Positions 7,671 through 15,036 of a stretch of 57,303 nucleotides of DNA are shown piece after piece. The DNA lies in NCBI GenBank assembly GCA_018268995.1, contig JAFDVL010000118.1, positions 1-57,303 of the forward strand, given 5' to 3'. The notes under the pieces are model-generated. The model saw only the letters and a program-made list of their open reading frames with translations. It had not been told where the DNA came from and ran no database searches. Each line of letters begins with the position of its first letter. Position 1 is the first letter of the stretch. Position numbers and translations under genes: made by a program. Source of the DNA: Acidobacteriota bacterium (lineage in GTDB: Bacteria > Acidobacteriota > Blastocatellia > RBC074).

Positions 7671-8981
7671 TCAAGCTTGTTGCGCGCGCCGAATTTGATT
7701 CAGCCCATCTTGGATAAACCCGAATATCGCCATCCACGCCACGCCCATCAGCGCCAAATATTTCCCGTAATACGGCAGGTCTACTCCAAACGGCGAATTC
7801 CAAATCATGTGTAATCCGACCGCCAACAAAAACACCCGCCAGAAACGTTCGTCTTTTAGCATGGCGAACGCGAAGGGCTGATCGCCTTTGATTTTCCAGA
7901 GTGCCGCGCCGACTAATGCTGTCCACGCGACGTGTCCGCCGGGCGTCAATAATCCGCGCACGAAAATGCTGTCAAACACGGCGTTCAGTTGCGCTGTGCC
8001 GAAGCCGAGCGTTTGAATCGTCAATTCGTTGAGGCCGCTGCGAAACGCATAACCAGCGGATTCAAACGCCGCGAACCCCGCGCCCACCGCGCCGCCAAAC
8101 ACCAGGCCGTTCAGCGTCCATTTGTATTTCACTTTGTGCGCGATGATGAGCAGCGCGAGCAGCTTGCCGCTTTCTTCGATGACGCCGGCTTGCGACGCGC
8201 CGAGCCAATCCAGGCTTTGCCCAAACATATTGAAGCCGAACAGCGACGTAATCAGCGAGACGACGCCACCGAGCAACAACATCCGCAAGACCTGATGCAA
8301 CGAGATGTTGCGCGGCGCGTTCATCTCGAAATAAAAAATCACGACTGCGAGCGGAATCGCCGATGCGCCGACCATAATCATCCCCGGAATCAGGTTCGTG
8401 TTGTGAAACTGCTTCCAAGCAAACACAAAGCCTGCGTACACAAACACAGCCATCAGCAACGCTTTGAAAAACACCCAGGGCTTTGGCCAGTTCGTGTCAA
8501 TGTCTTTGAGTTCGGGGATATTGTTTTTCGCGCCGATGGTGAAGATGTCGGCAATCTCAGTATCGCTGCGTTTGCGCGTCACGTCGGAGAAGACCTCTTT
8601 GACGTTGAAGTCTTCCGGTTGTTCAAGGCCGATGGCTTGATTAAGTGCGCCGCGCGCTTTGCCGAACAAACCGTTGGCAGCGACAGCAGGTTCTTTGACG
8701 GCACTGGCAAATTGCCAGTACGAACCGCCCGCGCGCAGTTGTTGACCGGGGCGCAGCGTACCTTTATGCGTGAGCACGCCATCTACAAACACCTGCGCTT
8801 TGGTCGTCGCACGAAAATGCAGTTTGCTCTCCACCACGCTCAACTCCAGTTTCTCTTTGCCGAGCTCTGCATCGTCGCTGCGATAGTGGCACGACGACGA
8901 ACCACCGAGCAGTACCGCTTGACCGTTGAGCGTGATGCATTTGTCTTTATCAGGGCCGGAAATACAAATGAATTGATTCAT
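7671..8981 (-). CDS. PrsW-family membrane protease with N-terminal FHA-like domain
   Basis: A 436-residue protein. The first 95 residues (FICISGPDKDKCITLNGQ...VFVDGVLTHKGTLRPGQQL) have the strand pattern of an FHA domain but lack a clear phosphothreonine-binding Arg/Ser set, so binding may be lost or altered. After a linker, about eight membrane segments follow from residue 175. The PrsW metalloprotease signatures are visible: FEMNAPR, GVIEESGK (the EE pair), GFAAFESAGYAF and PGGHVAWTA. In Bacillus, PrsW cleaves an anti-sigma factor. Here the neighbours suggest a target in the Ser/Thr signalling block. It starts 18 bases after the kinase stop at 9000, preceded by AAAGGAG on the minus strand, so the two are probably one transcript. 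Confidence 0.85.
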   Translation of the reverse strand: MNQFICISGPDKDKCITLNGQAVLLGGSSSCHYRSDDAELGKEKLELSVVESKLHFRATTKAQVFVDGVLTHKGTLRPGQQLRAGGSYWQFASAVKEPAVAANGLFGKARGALNQAIGLEQPEDFNVKEVFSDVTRKRSDTEIADIFTIGAKNNIPELKDIDTNWPKPWVFFKALLMAVFVYAGFVFAWKQFHNTNLIPGMIMVGASAIPLAVVIFYFEMNAPRNISLHQVLRMLLLGGVVSLITSLFGFNMFGQSLDWLGASQAGVIEESGKLLALLIIAHKVKYKWTLNGLVFGGAVGAGFAAFESAGYAFRSGLNELTIQTLGFGTAQLNAVFDSIFVRGLLTPGGHVAWTALVGAALWKIKGDQPFAFAMLKDERFWRVFLLAVGLHMIWNSPFGVDLPYYGKYLALMGVAWMAIFGFIQDGLNQIRRAQQA

Positions 8982-8999
8982 AACAGTACTCCTTTCACC

Positions 9000-10568
9000 T
9001 CAATTTTTGCGGCGAAATGGGTTGAATTTATTAACTGCGTCTTTGATGGCTCCGGTGGTTTCGGCGACCTTCTTCGTCGTGTCGAGCGCCTTGTCCAACT
9101 TGCCCGGTTTCGGCGTGGCCTGTGCTTGTTGCACTGGTTGTGGTGTGGGCGTTGGTTTGACGACAGTTTGCGGACGATCATTGTTGGCGACTTGCGGGCG
9201 CTGTGGTTTCGGCGTCGCGACCGGCGCAGGGGGAACCGGCTTTGTAGCTTCTATGACCAGAGCGTGGGCGCGCGATAGCGGCTTTTCTTCGGCGACCGCT
9301 TTCGGTTCCGGGCGAACGTTTGTTTCCTGTACCGAAGGCGCAACAGTTGGCTCAACTGTTGGACTTCCAGGCGTCGGTTGCACGGGCAGCGGCGTGGCAG
9401 TTGGTAACACGACAACGGGTTGCGGCGGTGCAGGTTGCGGCATTGCAGGTTGTTCACCGCGCAGTGCAAACAACCCAAACACAAATACAAGCAGGGCCGC
9501 CGCCGCGCCGCTGTAATGTTTCCAATTGAGCGGCCCGACTTTGGCTTCCAGTGATTCGCGCGCGGTCAGCACGAACGATGGCAACTTCAACGTGAACGTC
9601 CCCGTCGTGCGATCAAAGCCAGAATCGCGGCGGGGTGGAAGCTCTTGCGATAGGCGATCAAAGCTTTGCCATTCGACTTCGCTGCCCGCCACGCGTGTCG
9701 CTTTGAGCGCAGGTTCTGCTTCGACTTGATGAATGGGTTCGGGCTTGAGCGCAGCCGCAGGAATCGCGTTGATCAAGGCGCTGCGAAATTCGGCGGCAGA
9801 TTGGAAGCGCGCTGCGGGGTCTTTCGCCAATGCTTGCAAAATCGCGGCTTCGACGGCGGGTGGGATTTCGCCCTGGAATTCGCGCGGCGGAATCGGTTCC
9901 TGTTCGACCTGCGCGCGCATCAATTCGTAATCGCTGTCGGCTTGAAACGGCACGCGCCCGGTCAGCATTTCATACAACAAAATGCCGAGCGAATAGATGT
10001 CCGACCGCGCATCCGTTTCCGAGCCGCGCATTTGTTCGGGCGACATATATTCGAGCGTACCGATCAATCGCCCCGTCTTCGTTTGTCGTGCCGTGCCGAG
10101 GACGCGCGCGATGCCGAAGTCCATCACTTTGACTTCGTCTTGCGCCGTCAGCATCAGGTTCGCGGGTTTGATGTCGCGATGAATCACGCCGAGCGCGTGG
10201 GCGTGTGCGATGCCTTCGAGGGCTTGGCAAAACAAGCGGACGGCGCGTTCGATGTCTATTGCGCCGGATTGGCGAATCACTTCATCCAGCGTTTGGCCGC
10301 GCACAAATTCCATCACCATAAAATAATCTTCGCCGTGCCGCAAAAAGTTGTAGAGCGTCGCAATGTGCGAATGATTCAGCTTGGCCAGCGTCACGGCTTC
10401 GCTGCGAAAGCGCGCAACAAGTTCTCTCTGGCGGGCCAATTCGGGACGCAGAGCTTTGATCGCGACTTCGCGTTCGAGCATTAGGTCGTGACCGCGAAAC
10501 ACTGCGCCCATGCCGCCTTCGCCGATTTTCTGTTCGATTCTGTATGTGCCGATGATTTGTCCGATCAT
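9000..10568 (-). CDS. Membrane Ser/Thr protein kinase, Pro/Thr-rich outer tail
   Basis: A 522-residue PknB-type kinase. The glycine loop IGEGGMGAVF (15-24), K38 in VAIKAL, catalytic D132 in IHRDIKPAN and D150 in DFGIARV are all intact, so it should be active. A juxtamembrane region (about 280-360) leads to one membrane helix (AAAALLVFVFGLFALRG, about 365-381) and a low-complexity Pro/Thr/Val tail ending in NKFNPFRRKN, with no recognisable sensor domain. The ATG at 10568 is chosen for its GAGGT Shine-Dalgarno. The ten codons before it are not family-like. A bipartite motif at 10604-10632, shared with two other genes in this region, lies 35 bases upstream and may be its promoter. The PrsW-like gene follows in the same transcript. 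Confidence 0.93.
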   Translation of the reverse strand: MIGQIIGTYRIEQKIGEGGMGAVFRGHDLMLEREVAIKALRPELARQRELVARFRSEAVTLAKLNHSHIATLYNFLRHGEDYFMVMEFVRGQTLDEVIRQSGAIDIERAVRLFCQALEGIAHAHALGVIHRDIKPANLMLTAQDEVKVMDFGIARVLGTARQTKTGRLIGTLEYMSPEQMRGSETDARSDIYSLGILLYEMLTGRVPFQADSDYELMRAQVEQEPIPPREFQGEIPPAVEAAILQALAKDPAARFQSAAEFRSALINAIPAAALKPEPIHQVEAEPALKATRVAGSEVEWQSFDRLSQELPPRRDSGFDRTTGTFTLKLPSFVLTARESLEAKVGPLNWKHYSGAAAALLVFVFGLFALRGEQPAMPQPAPPQPVVVLPTATPLPVQPTPGSPTVEPTVAPSVQETNVRPEPKAVAEEKPLSRAHALVIEATKPVPPAPVATPKPQRPQVANNDRPQTVVKPTPTPQPVQQAQATPKPGKLDKALDTTKKVAETTGAIKDAVNKFNPFRRKN

Positions 10569-10603
10569 GGTTGCACCTCGCTGGTTGTTTGTGTTCATCG
10601 GTA

Positions 10604-10632
10604 CATGTGCAAACGAGGAGAAAAAAGGCTCA
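10604..10632 (-). promoter_or_regulatory. Bipartite motif TGAGCC-N13-TTTGCACATG, copy 1
   Basis: On the minus strand TGAGCC is followed after exactly 13 bases by TTTGCACATG, 35 bases upstream of the kinase ATG at 10568. The same two blocks with identical spacing occur at 14826-14854 and 14909-14937. Measured as TGAGCC to CACATG the gap is 17 bases, which suits a -35/-10 pair read by an alternative sigma factor. A bound regulator is the alternative. Confidence 0.6.
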
Positions 10633-10641
10633 GAAAAAATC

Positions 10642-10797
10642 GCTGGGAGCGCAAGCGTCTCGCTTGCTGTTGTTTATAACGTGTGTGAGGGCAGCGTTTT
10701 ATGAAACGATTATGCTAAAAATAAAGTGATTGGTTCGTAAGGTGTTCGAGCGTGTATTCACACGCTCTCAGGCAAGCGGGACGCTTGCGCTCCCAGC
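10642..10797. repeat. Facing-arm element, GGGAGCGCAAGCG family
   Basis: The left arm GCTGGGAGCGCAAGCGTCTC... is at 10642-10669, itself containing GCAAGCG/CGCTTGC symmetry. The right arm (10767-10797) is its reverse complement (...GACGCTTGCGCTCCCAGC). The spacer of about 97 bases is longer than in the sister copies at 12922-13025 and 28331-28438. The right arm lies inside the PP2C coding sequence and encodes its last residues. Confidence 0.8.
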
Positions 10798-11624
10798 ATA
10801 ACAATGCCCACGGTGATATTGTCGTGGCCGCCACGTTCGTTGGCTACGGCGATGAGTTGTTCGCAGGCTTCGGACGGGGTAGAAGTGCCGACGATTTGTT
10901 GAATCTCAACATCGCGCACCAGGTCATATAAACCATCAGAACACAGCACAAATTGATCGCCGTCGCGCAAGGGGAAAGGCATATTCCAGGTCGAGACTTG
11001 CACGGTTGGTTGTGGCCCCAGCGCGCGCAGGATGATGTTTTTGTCTTCGTGTTGGCGCGCATCGGCGAGCGACATTGCGCCTCGCCGCACCATTTCCATC
11101 ACGGCGGAGTGGTCTTCGGACATGAGATAGATTTCGTCGTTGCGAATGAGGTACAGACGACTGTCGCCGACTTGCGCGGACAATGCGACATCATTCCACA
11201 GCACCAGCGCCGTGCAGGTTGTGCCCATCCCACGCAGGTGTGATTGCTTGCTAGCCATTTGATAAAGGGCGAGATTTGCGCTGTGCAACGCTTCTTCCAA
11301 TGCTTGCGCGGGTGGTGATGGGCTGTCGTAATACTTGGCACGAATGAAGCTTGCGGCGAGCTTGCTGGCAACATCGCCTGCTGCGTGTCCGCCCATTCCA
11401 TCGGCAACGAGGGCGAGGATGCCTTTTTGTTGCAACACAGATTCTTCGCGTGGTTGTTCAAGCAACCAGCAATCTTCGTTGACCTCGCGGCGACGACCGA
11501 TGTCTGAGCGAAAGCTGGCGTTGATGGTGAACCCATTGCTTGAGAGCGGCACAAAGATGCGGCTGGACGTGGTTGGATGTGGAGTGGTGACAGGGGTGAG
11601 TTCTTCAACAATCTGCGAATCCAT
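10758..11624 (-). CDS. PP2C-family Ser/Thr protein phosphatase
   Basis: A 288-residue soluble phosphatase, the likely counterpart of the flanking kinases. PP2C motifs appear in order: D(41)IG...VNEDCW, LVADGMGGHAAGD (about 72-84), GDSRLYL, DHS, FVLCSDGLYDLV and GGHDNITVG. The acidic residues bind the two metal ions. The ATG at 11624 has GGAG eight bases upstream, while the longer open frame runs into a palindromic element (11637-11729) and is rejected. The C-terminal tail (GAQASRLPESV) is read from the arm of the element at 10767-10797, so the original stop has probably been displaced. It lies between two kinase genes on the same strand. Confidence 0.93.
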   Translation of the reverse strand: MDSQIVEELTPVTTPHPTTSSRIFVPLSSNGFTINASFRSDIGRRREVNEDCWLLEQPREESVLQQKGILALVADGMGGHAAGDVASKLAASFIRAKYYDSPSPPAQALEEALHSANLALYQMASKQSHLRGMGTTCTALVLWNDVALSAQVGDSRLYLIRNDEIYLMSEDHSAVMEMVRRGAMSLADARQHEDKNIILRALGPQPTVQVSTWNMPFPLRDGDQFVLCSDGLYDLVRDVEIQQIVGTSTPSEACEQLIAVANERGGHDNITVGIVMLGAQASRLPESV

Positions 11625-11636
11625 AAAATCTCCGAA

Positions 11637-11729
11637 AATGTCCGACAGGCGGCTCGCCTGTCGGAGCGTTGCTTTCTTCAATCTTCAGGCATGTCAAGCA
11701 CAGACAGACGAGCCGCCTGCCGGACATTT
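11637..11729. repeat. Facing-arm element, CCGACAGGCGGCTCGCCTGTCGG family
   Basis: The left arm (11637-11665) contains CCGACAGGC-GGCTC-GCCTGTCGG, itself a hairpin. The right arm (11704-11729) repeats it in reverse orientation with a few changes, the spacer being about 38 bases. It fills the gap between the kinase-PEGA gene, whose stop begins at 11731 and touches the arm, and the PP2C gene. A sister copy is at 54793-54869. Confidence 0.8.
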
Positions 11730-12913
11730 CAGAACCCGGTTTGCAGCGGCTCCGACCACGATTTCATATTGCTGGTCACGGTGAAGCGGTATTCTTTGCT
11801 GATGTTGCCACGTTGTAGCTTGAAGTGAATCGGCTCGCCGATACGTGCAGGTAAATCCAATGGTGTTGTACCTTGCGATGATCCATCCACGAACAATTCC
11901 GCCGGGCCGTCAGCAGGCTCAATCCGAATCGAATGATCCGCATCGCTGAACCAGGTGCTGTGAAAATTCCAACCGACGAGCAAGGTTGCCAGCAATGCAA
12001 TCAGCAACAACGGATGTCGCCGCGAAGACGAGTGCCAGACCGATTGCTGTGCCGCTGCGACCAGCTGTGAAGCGCGGCGTGGCACGCCTTCCGCTGTGCT
12101 TTGCGCCATTGCCTGCCGCACTTCCGCCAACAGTTCGGCGGCATCCTGAAAGCGGTCTGCTGCGTCTTTTTTCAAGCAGCGCGCGATCAACCTGATTACG
12201 CTACGCGGCACGTGTAAGTCCGACGGCAGCGTGAATGACGCGCGATTGATTTGCTGATACAACGTGCCGAAAGTTTTCGCGGTGAATGGCACGCTTCCGG
12301 TCAGCATTTCAAACAGCAAAATGCCCAATGCCCAAATGTCTGAGCGCTCATCCGCTTTGCCGCTGTTGATTTGTTCGGGCGCAAGGTATTCGACCGTCCC
12401 AACGACAAAGCCCGTTTGCGTCAACTGCGGCGTGAATTCATTTTTGGCGATGCCGAAGTCCAATAGTTTCGCGCGACCATTCGCCGTCAAACGAATGTTC
12501 GCGGACTTGATGTCGCGGTGAATGATGTTGTGTTCGTGAATGTATGCGACGGCGGAAACGATTTGGCTGAAGATCGCCAACGCTTGTGCGACAGGCATTG
12601 CACCGCGTTGTTTTAAGTGTTCGGCCAAGGTCACGCCTTCGACGTATTCCATCACCAAACACGGGCGATTGTCCCACTCGACTTGTTCGTAAAATTCGAC
12701 GATGTTTGGATGTCGTAAGCCTTGCTGAATGCGCGCTTCGTTGACGGCCCGTTGGACGGCTTTGAGATCAGTTGCAGTCAGCACTTTGACGGCGACGACG
12801 CGATTACGCGACGTTTGCAACGCACGATACACACGCCCCATCCCGCCTTCGCCAATGACATCCACGATGCGGTATTCCTTGCTGAAGATGGTTTGTTGAC
12901 GTGTCGTGTTCAT
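11729..12913 (-). CDS. Membrane Ser/Thr protein kinase with PEGA domain
   Basis: A 394-residue protein. The kinase domain has glycine loop IGEGGMGRVY (20-29), K43 in VAVKVL, catalytic D134 in IHRDIKSAN and D152 in DFGIAK, all intact. One membrane helix (PLLLIALLATLLVGW, about 305-320) precedes a C-terminal outer domain (about 330-390). Its IRIEPADGPAELFVDG and TTPLDLPARIGEP segments fit a PEGA domain, a surface beta domain often linked to S-layer or envelope contact. The ATG at 12913 has GGGAGAAG upstream, and the preceding codons read through a palindromic element. The kinase sits between the FHA-protease gene and the PP2C gene on the same strand. Confidence 0.92.
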   Translation of the reverse strand: MNTTRQQTIFSKEYRIVDVIGEGGMGRVYRALQTSRNRVVAVKVLTATDLKAVQRAVNEARIQQGLRHPNIVEFYEQVEWDNRPCLVMEYVEGVTLAEHLKQRGAMPVAQALAIFSQIVSAVAYIHEHNIIHRDIKSANIRLTANGRAKLLDFGIAKNEFTPQLTQTGFVVGTVEYLAPEQINSGKADERSDIWALGILLFEMLTGSVPFTAKTFGTLYQQINRASFTLPSDLHVPRSVIRLIARCLKKDAADRFQDAAELLAEVRQAMAQSTAEGVPRRASQLVAAAQQSVWHSSSRRHPLLLIALLATLLVGWNFHSTWFSDADHSIRIEPADGPAELFVDGSSQGTTPLDLPARIGEPIHFKLQRGNISKEYRFTVTSNMKSWSEPLQTGF

Positions 12914-12921
12914 AGCTTCTC

Positions 12922-13025
12922 CCTGGGAGCGCACGCGGCTCGCGTGCCTGTCTTTATTGGCTGAAACTTTTATCGGGACAGATTTCCTCATCAGGAAAAG
13001 CACGCGGGCCGCGTGCGCTCCCAGG
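12922..13025. repeat. Facing-arm element, GGGAGCGCACGCG family
   Basis: The left arm at 12922-12950 (CCTGGGAGCGCACGCGGCTC...) and the right arm at 13000-13025 (...CGCGTGCGCTCCCAGG) are reverse complements with a spacer of about 49 bases. The element exactly occupies the space between the FHA-protease stop (13026) and the region just upstream of the kinase-PEGA start. It belongs to the same family as 10642-10797 and 28331-28438. Confidence 0.8.
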
Positions 13026-14765
13026 TCATTTCATCAACTCCAGGCCATAGCGAATCGGCACCGCAAATGAGACCTGCCCGCCGCTTGCCTGTGCGCCTGC
13101 AAAGTAGATGCCGACGACTTTGCCGTGATCGTCAAAGACCGGGCCGCCGCTGTTGCCGCCGCCGGGGTTCGCCGTGACCTGATAGACGTCACCCATATCG
13201 CTTTGCACGTCGTCACCGCCATTGCTGGATTTTTGCACGCGCAGCAATCGCCCAATGTTGCCCGTCGTCAGACTGGGATCAGGGATGACTTTGGCTTGTG
13301 CCTGCGAATTGAAGGGGTCTTGCGAAGTGATACGTCCCCAGGTGACAGGCGACACCGCTGGATAACCGAGCACAGTGATCGTGTCGCCGACTTTGATTTT
13401 GTCGTAATTATCCAGCAACTCGCATTTGCTGACCGTGCCGGGCATATCAATTTTCAGCATCGCGACATCATGTTGATCAGAAACGCGCGCGACGCGGGCC
13501 GGAATCGTAGTCTTATTGCCGGGGAAGGTGACGTTCAGATAATCGTGACGCCCTTCGACCGCCCAGCGCGAGCCTTGTGCGCCGAGTTGACGTGTGTTGC
13601 CGGGAACCCAGCGATATGCCGGACGCGCCAGTTCAGGACTACCATCAGGGTTTGTGCGCCGCACATATTTTCCGCCGGGGCCACGCACATACACGATGCC
13701 GGGATAGGCGCTATCGGGATATTGATATTGCGTCATCCAGCCCGCGCCGACGTGTCGTGCGGTCAACAGAAAACCATCGCTCGTGACGGCGAATCCTGTG
13801 CCGCCGCCGCTGCCACCGATAGGCGCATTGCCAGCCGAACTCTCTGTCAACAAGGGCTCATACGTGCCATCGTCCAGCACAACATAGGCGGCGACGCGTT
13901 GCCGATTATCATTCACCATCCGCAGCGAATTGCCGTTCGCGTCTTTGCCGTATTCATTGTCCACATACGCGTGATACATCGGCTGGCCAGTGCGTGTGTT
14001 CGTGAGCTTCCAGCTGAGCTGAATTTGTGCGACTGCGCCGCGATTCATCTCCCACACCTGAGTTGGCGTCAATGCGCAATCGGTACAGGGCCGAGGCCGG
14101 AGGTACAAAAATGCTGCTCCCAACAGCACAAGCAAGACACCGCCAACCGCCAGCATTTGCCGTCGTGTTTCACGTTGCTTGGCAGAAGCGATTTCGTAGG
14201 CGGTAGATTTGCCAATGTACGACTTGCCCTGATTCGACTCTGCTGCCGAAGCGTTTTTCTTATTGCTGCCTGTGGTCGAAAGCGGCTGGCTGCTGCTGCT
14301 GGCAAACTCGCCGGAACCAGAATCGCTGATTTCGCTCGTGCGCGTTTTGGGAAACGAGTCGGAGTTGGACAGGGCAGCGGTGCGCGTTTTCTTCAATTGT
14401 CCAGCGAGACGCGGCTCCAGGTCGAATTCAAATTCCGGGCCACCTGCACCGAGTTGAATGACGTTACCGGGTACGAGGCGCACCGGGGTAATGACGCGCT
14501 GTTTGTCCACATACAAACCATTACGACTATTTAAGTCAGTTAAGGTAAAGGCTGTCGGATCTGCTGCCTCCTGAGTGATGCGCGCATGTTGCCCGCTGAC
14601 CAGATCGTCTTTGGCTTCGTCGTATTGCACACGAGACGATGGGTGGCGTCCGATAGTCAATTCCTGGAGTTGATGCAAGTCGAAGGTTTCTTCTTTACCT
14701 GCTTTCGAGCCGGATAAATGGCGAAGGATGATGCGTTCAATTTTGGTGGTGGCGTTCGATTCCAT
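13026..14765 (-). CDS. FHA domain fused to a membrane-anchored trypsin-like serine protease
   Basis: A 579-residue protein. The N-terminal FHA domain (about 8-115) keeps the phosphothreonine-binding set GRHPSS (39-44), SGQH (57-60) and N79-S-R-N-G. A Ser-rich linker leads to one membrane helix (MLAVGGVLLVLLGAAFLYL, about 209-227). The C-terminal part (about 310-575) is an S1C/trypsin-like protease with His in LLTARHVGAG, Asp in DQHDVAMLKID and Ser in GGGNSGGPVFDD. No PDZ domain is seen. The design couples cytoplasmic phosphoprotein binding to an extracytoplasmic protease. The ATG at 14765 has a strong AGGAGG upstream. A bipartite motif at 14826-14854 lies 60 bases upstream. It is the first gene of the minus-strand signalling block. 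Confidence 0.92.
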   Translation of the reverse strand: MESNATTKIERIILRHLSGSKAGKEETFDLHQLQELTIGRHPSSRVQYDEAKDDLVSGQHARITQEAADPTAFTLTDLNSRNGLYVDKQRVITPVRLVPGNVIQLGAGGPEFEFDLEPRLAGQLKKTRTAALSNSDSFPKTRTSEISDSGSGEFASSSSQPLSTTGSNKKNASAAESNQGKSYIGKSTAYEIASAKQRETRRQMLAVGGVLLVLLGAAFLYLRPRPCTDCALTPTQVWEMNRGAVAQIQLSWKLTNTRTGQPMYHAYVDNEYGKDANGNSLRMVNDNRQRVAAYVVLDDGTYEPLLTESSAGNAPIGGSGGGTGFAVTSDGFLLTARHVGAGWMTQYQYPDSAYPGIVYVRGPGGKYVRRTNPDGSPELARPAYRWVPGNTRQLGAQGSRWAVEGRHDYLNVTFPGNKTTIPARVARVSDQHDVAMLKIDMPGTVSKCELLDNYDKIKVGDTITVLGYPAVSPVTWGRITSQDPFNSQAQAKVIPDPSLTTGNIGRLLRVQKSSNGGDDVQSDMGDVYQVTANPGGGNSGGPVFDDHGKVVGIYFAGAQASGGQVSFAVPIRYGLELMK

Positions 14766-14825
14766 AAGTTCCTCCTGCGATGATACGTTGTTGTAGAAGT
14801 CCGATTGGTTTTGCCTTCACTTGTC

Positions 14826-14854
14826 CATGTGCAAAGCAAGAGGAAATTGGCTCA
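14826..14854 (-). promoter_or_regulatory. Bipartite motif TGAGCC-N13-TTTGCACATG, copy 2
   Basis: On the minus strand TGAGCC and TTTGCACATG are separated by exactly 13 bases. The motif lies 60 bases upstream of the FHA-protease ATG. The 13-base spacers of the three copies differ in sequence, so the conserved blocks are selected and do not reflect a recent duplication of the whole region. Confidence 0.6.
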
Positions 14855-14908
14855 GGCGCGCGCGATTTTTTTTCGCTGCCAAGGTGCGGAACAAAAACTG
14901 CTAACGCG

Positions 14909-14937
14909 TGAGCCATTTTGTGATTCATTTGCACATG
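14909..14937 (+). promoter_or_regulatory. Bipartite motif TGAGCC-N13-TTTGCACATG, copy 3, with extra palindrome
   Basis: Plus-strand copy, 99 bases upstream of the secreted-protein ATG at 15037 and 55 bases from copy 2, which points the other way. It overlaps a perfect inverted repeat, CATTTGC (14926-14932) and GCAAATG (14939-14945). The 271-base divergent region therefore holds two outward-facing copies, one per gene. Confidence 0.6.
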
Positions 14938-15036
14938 AGCAAATGACGCGAATCCTGGCCGCAAGCATGGTATGATTACGCGCCAACAAATTTACCAAAC
15001 CGCAAACTTAGAGAGCTTTTTGTCGAAGGAGGAGTC

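Noticed and set aside
7989..9278. 429-codon open frame on the plus strand opposite the PrsW-like and kinase genes
   Set aside because: It is antisense to two well-supported genes, has no domain, and its residues (Arg/Phe/Glu-rich) are typical of a complementary-frame artefact.
13125..14534. 469-codon plus-strand open frame opposite the FHA-protease gene
   Set aside because: The opposite strand has clear FHA and trypsin motifs; this frame has none and no ribosome-binding site.
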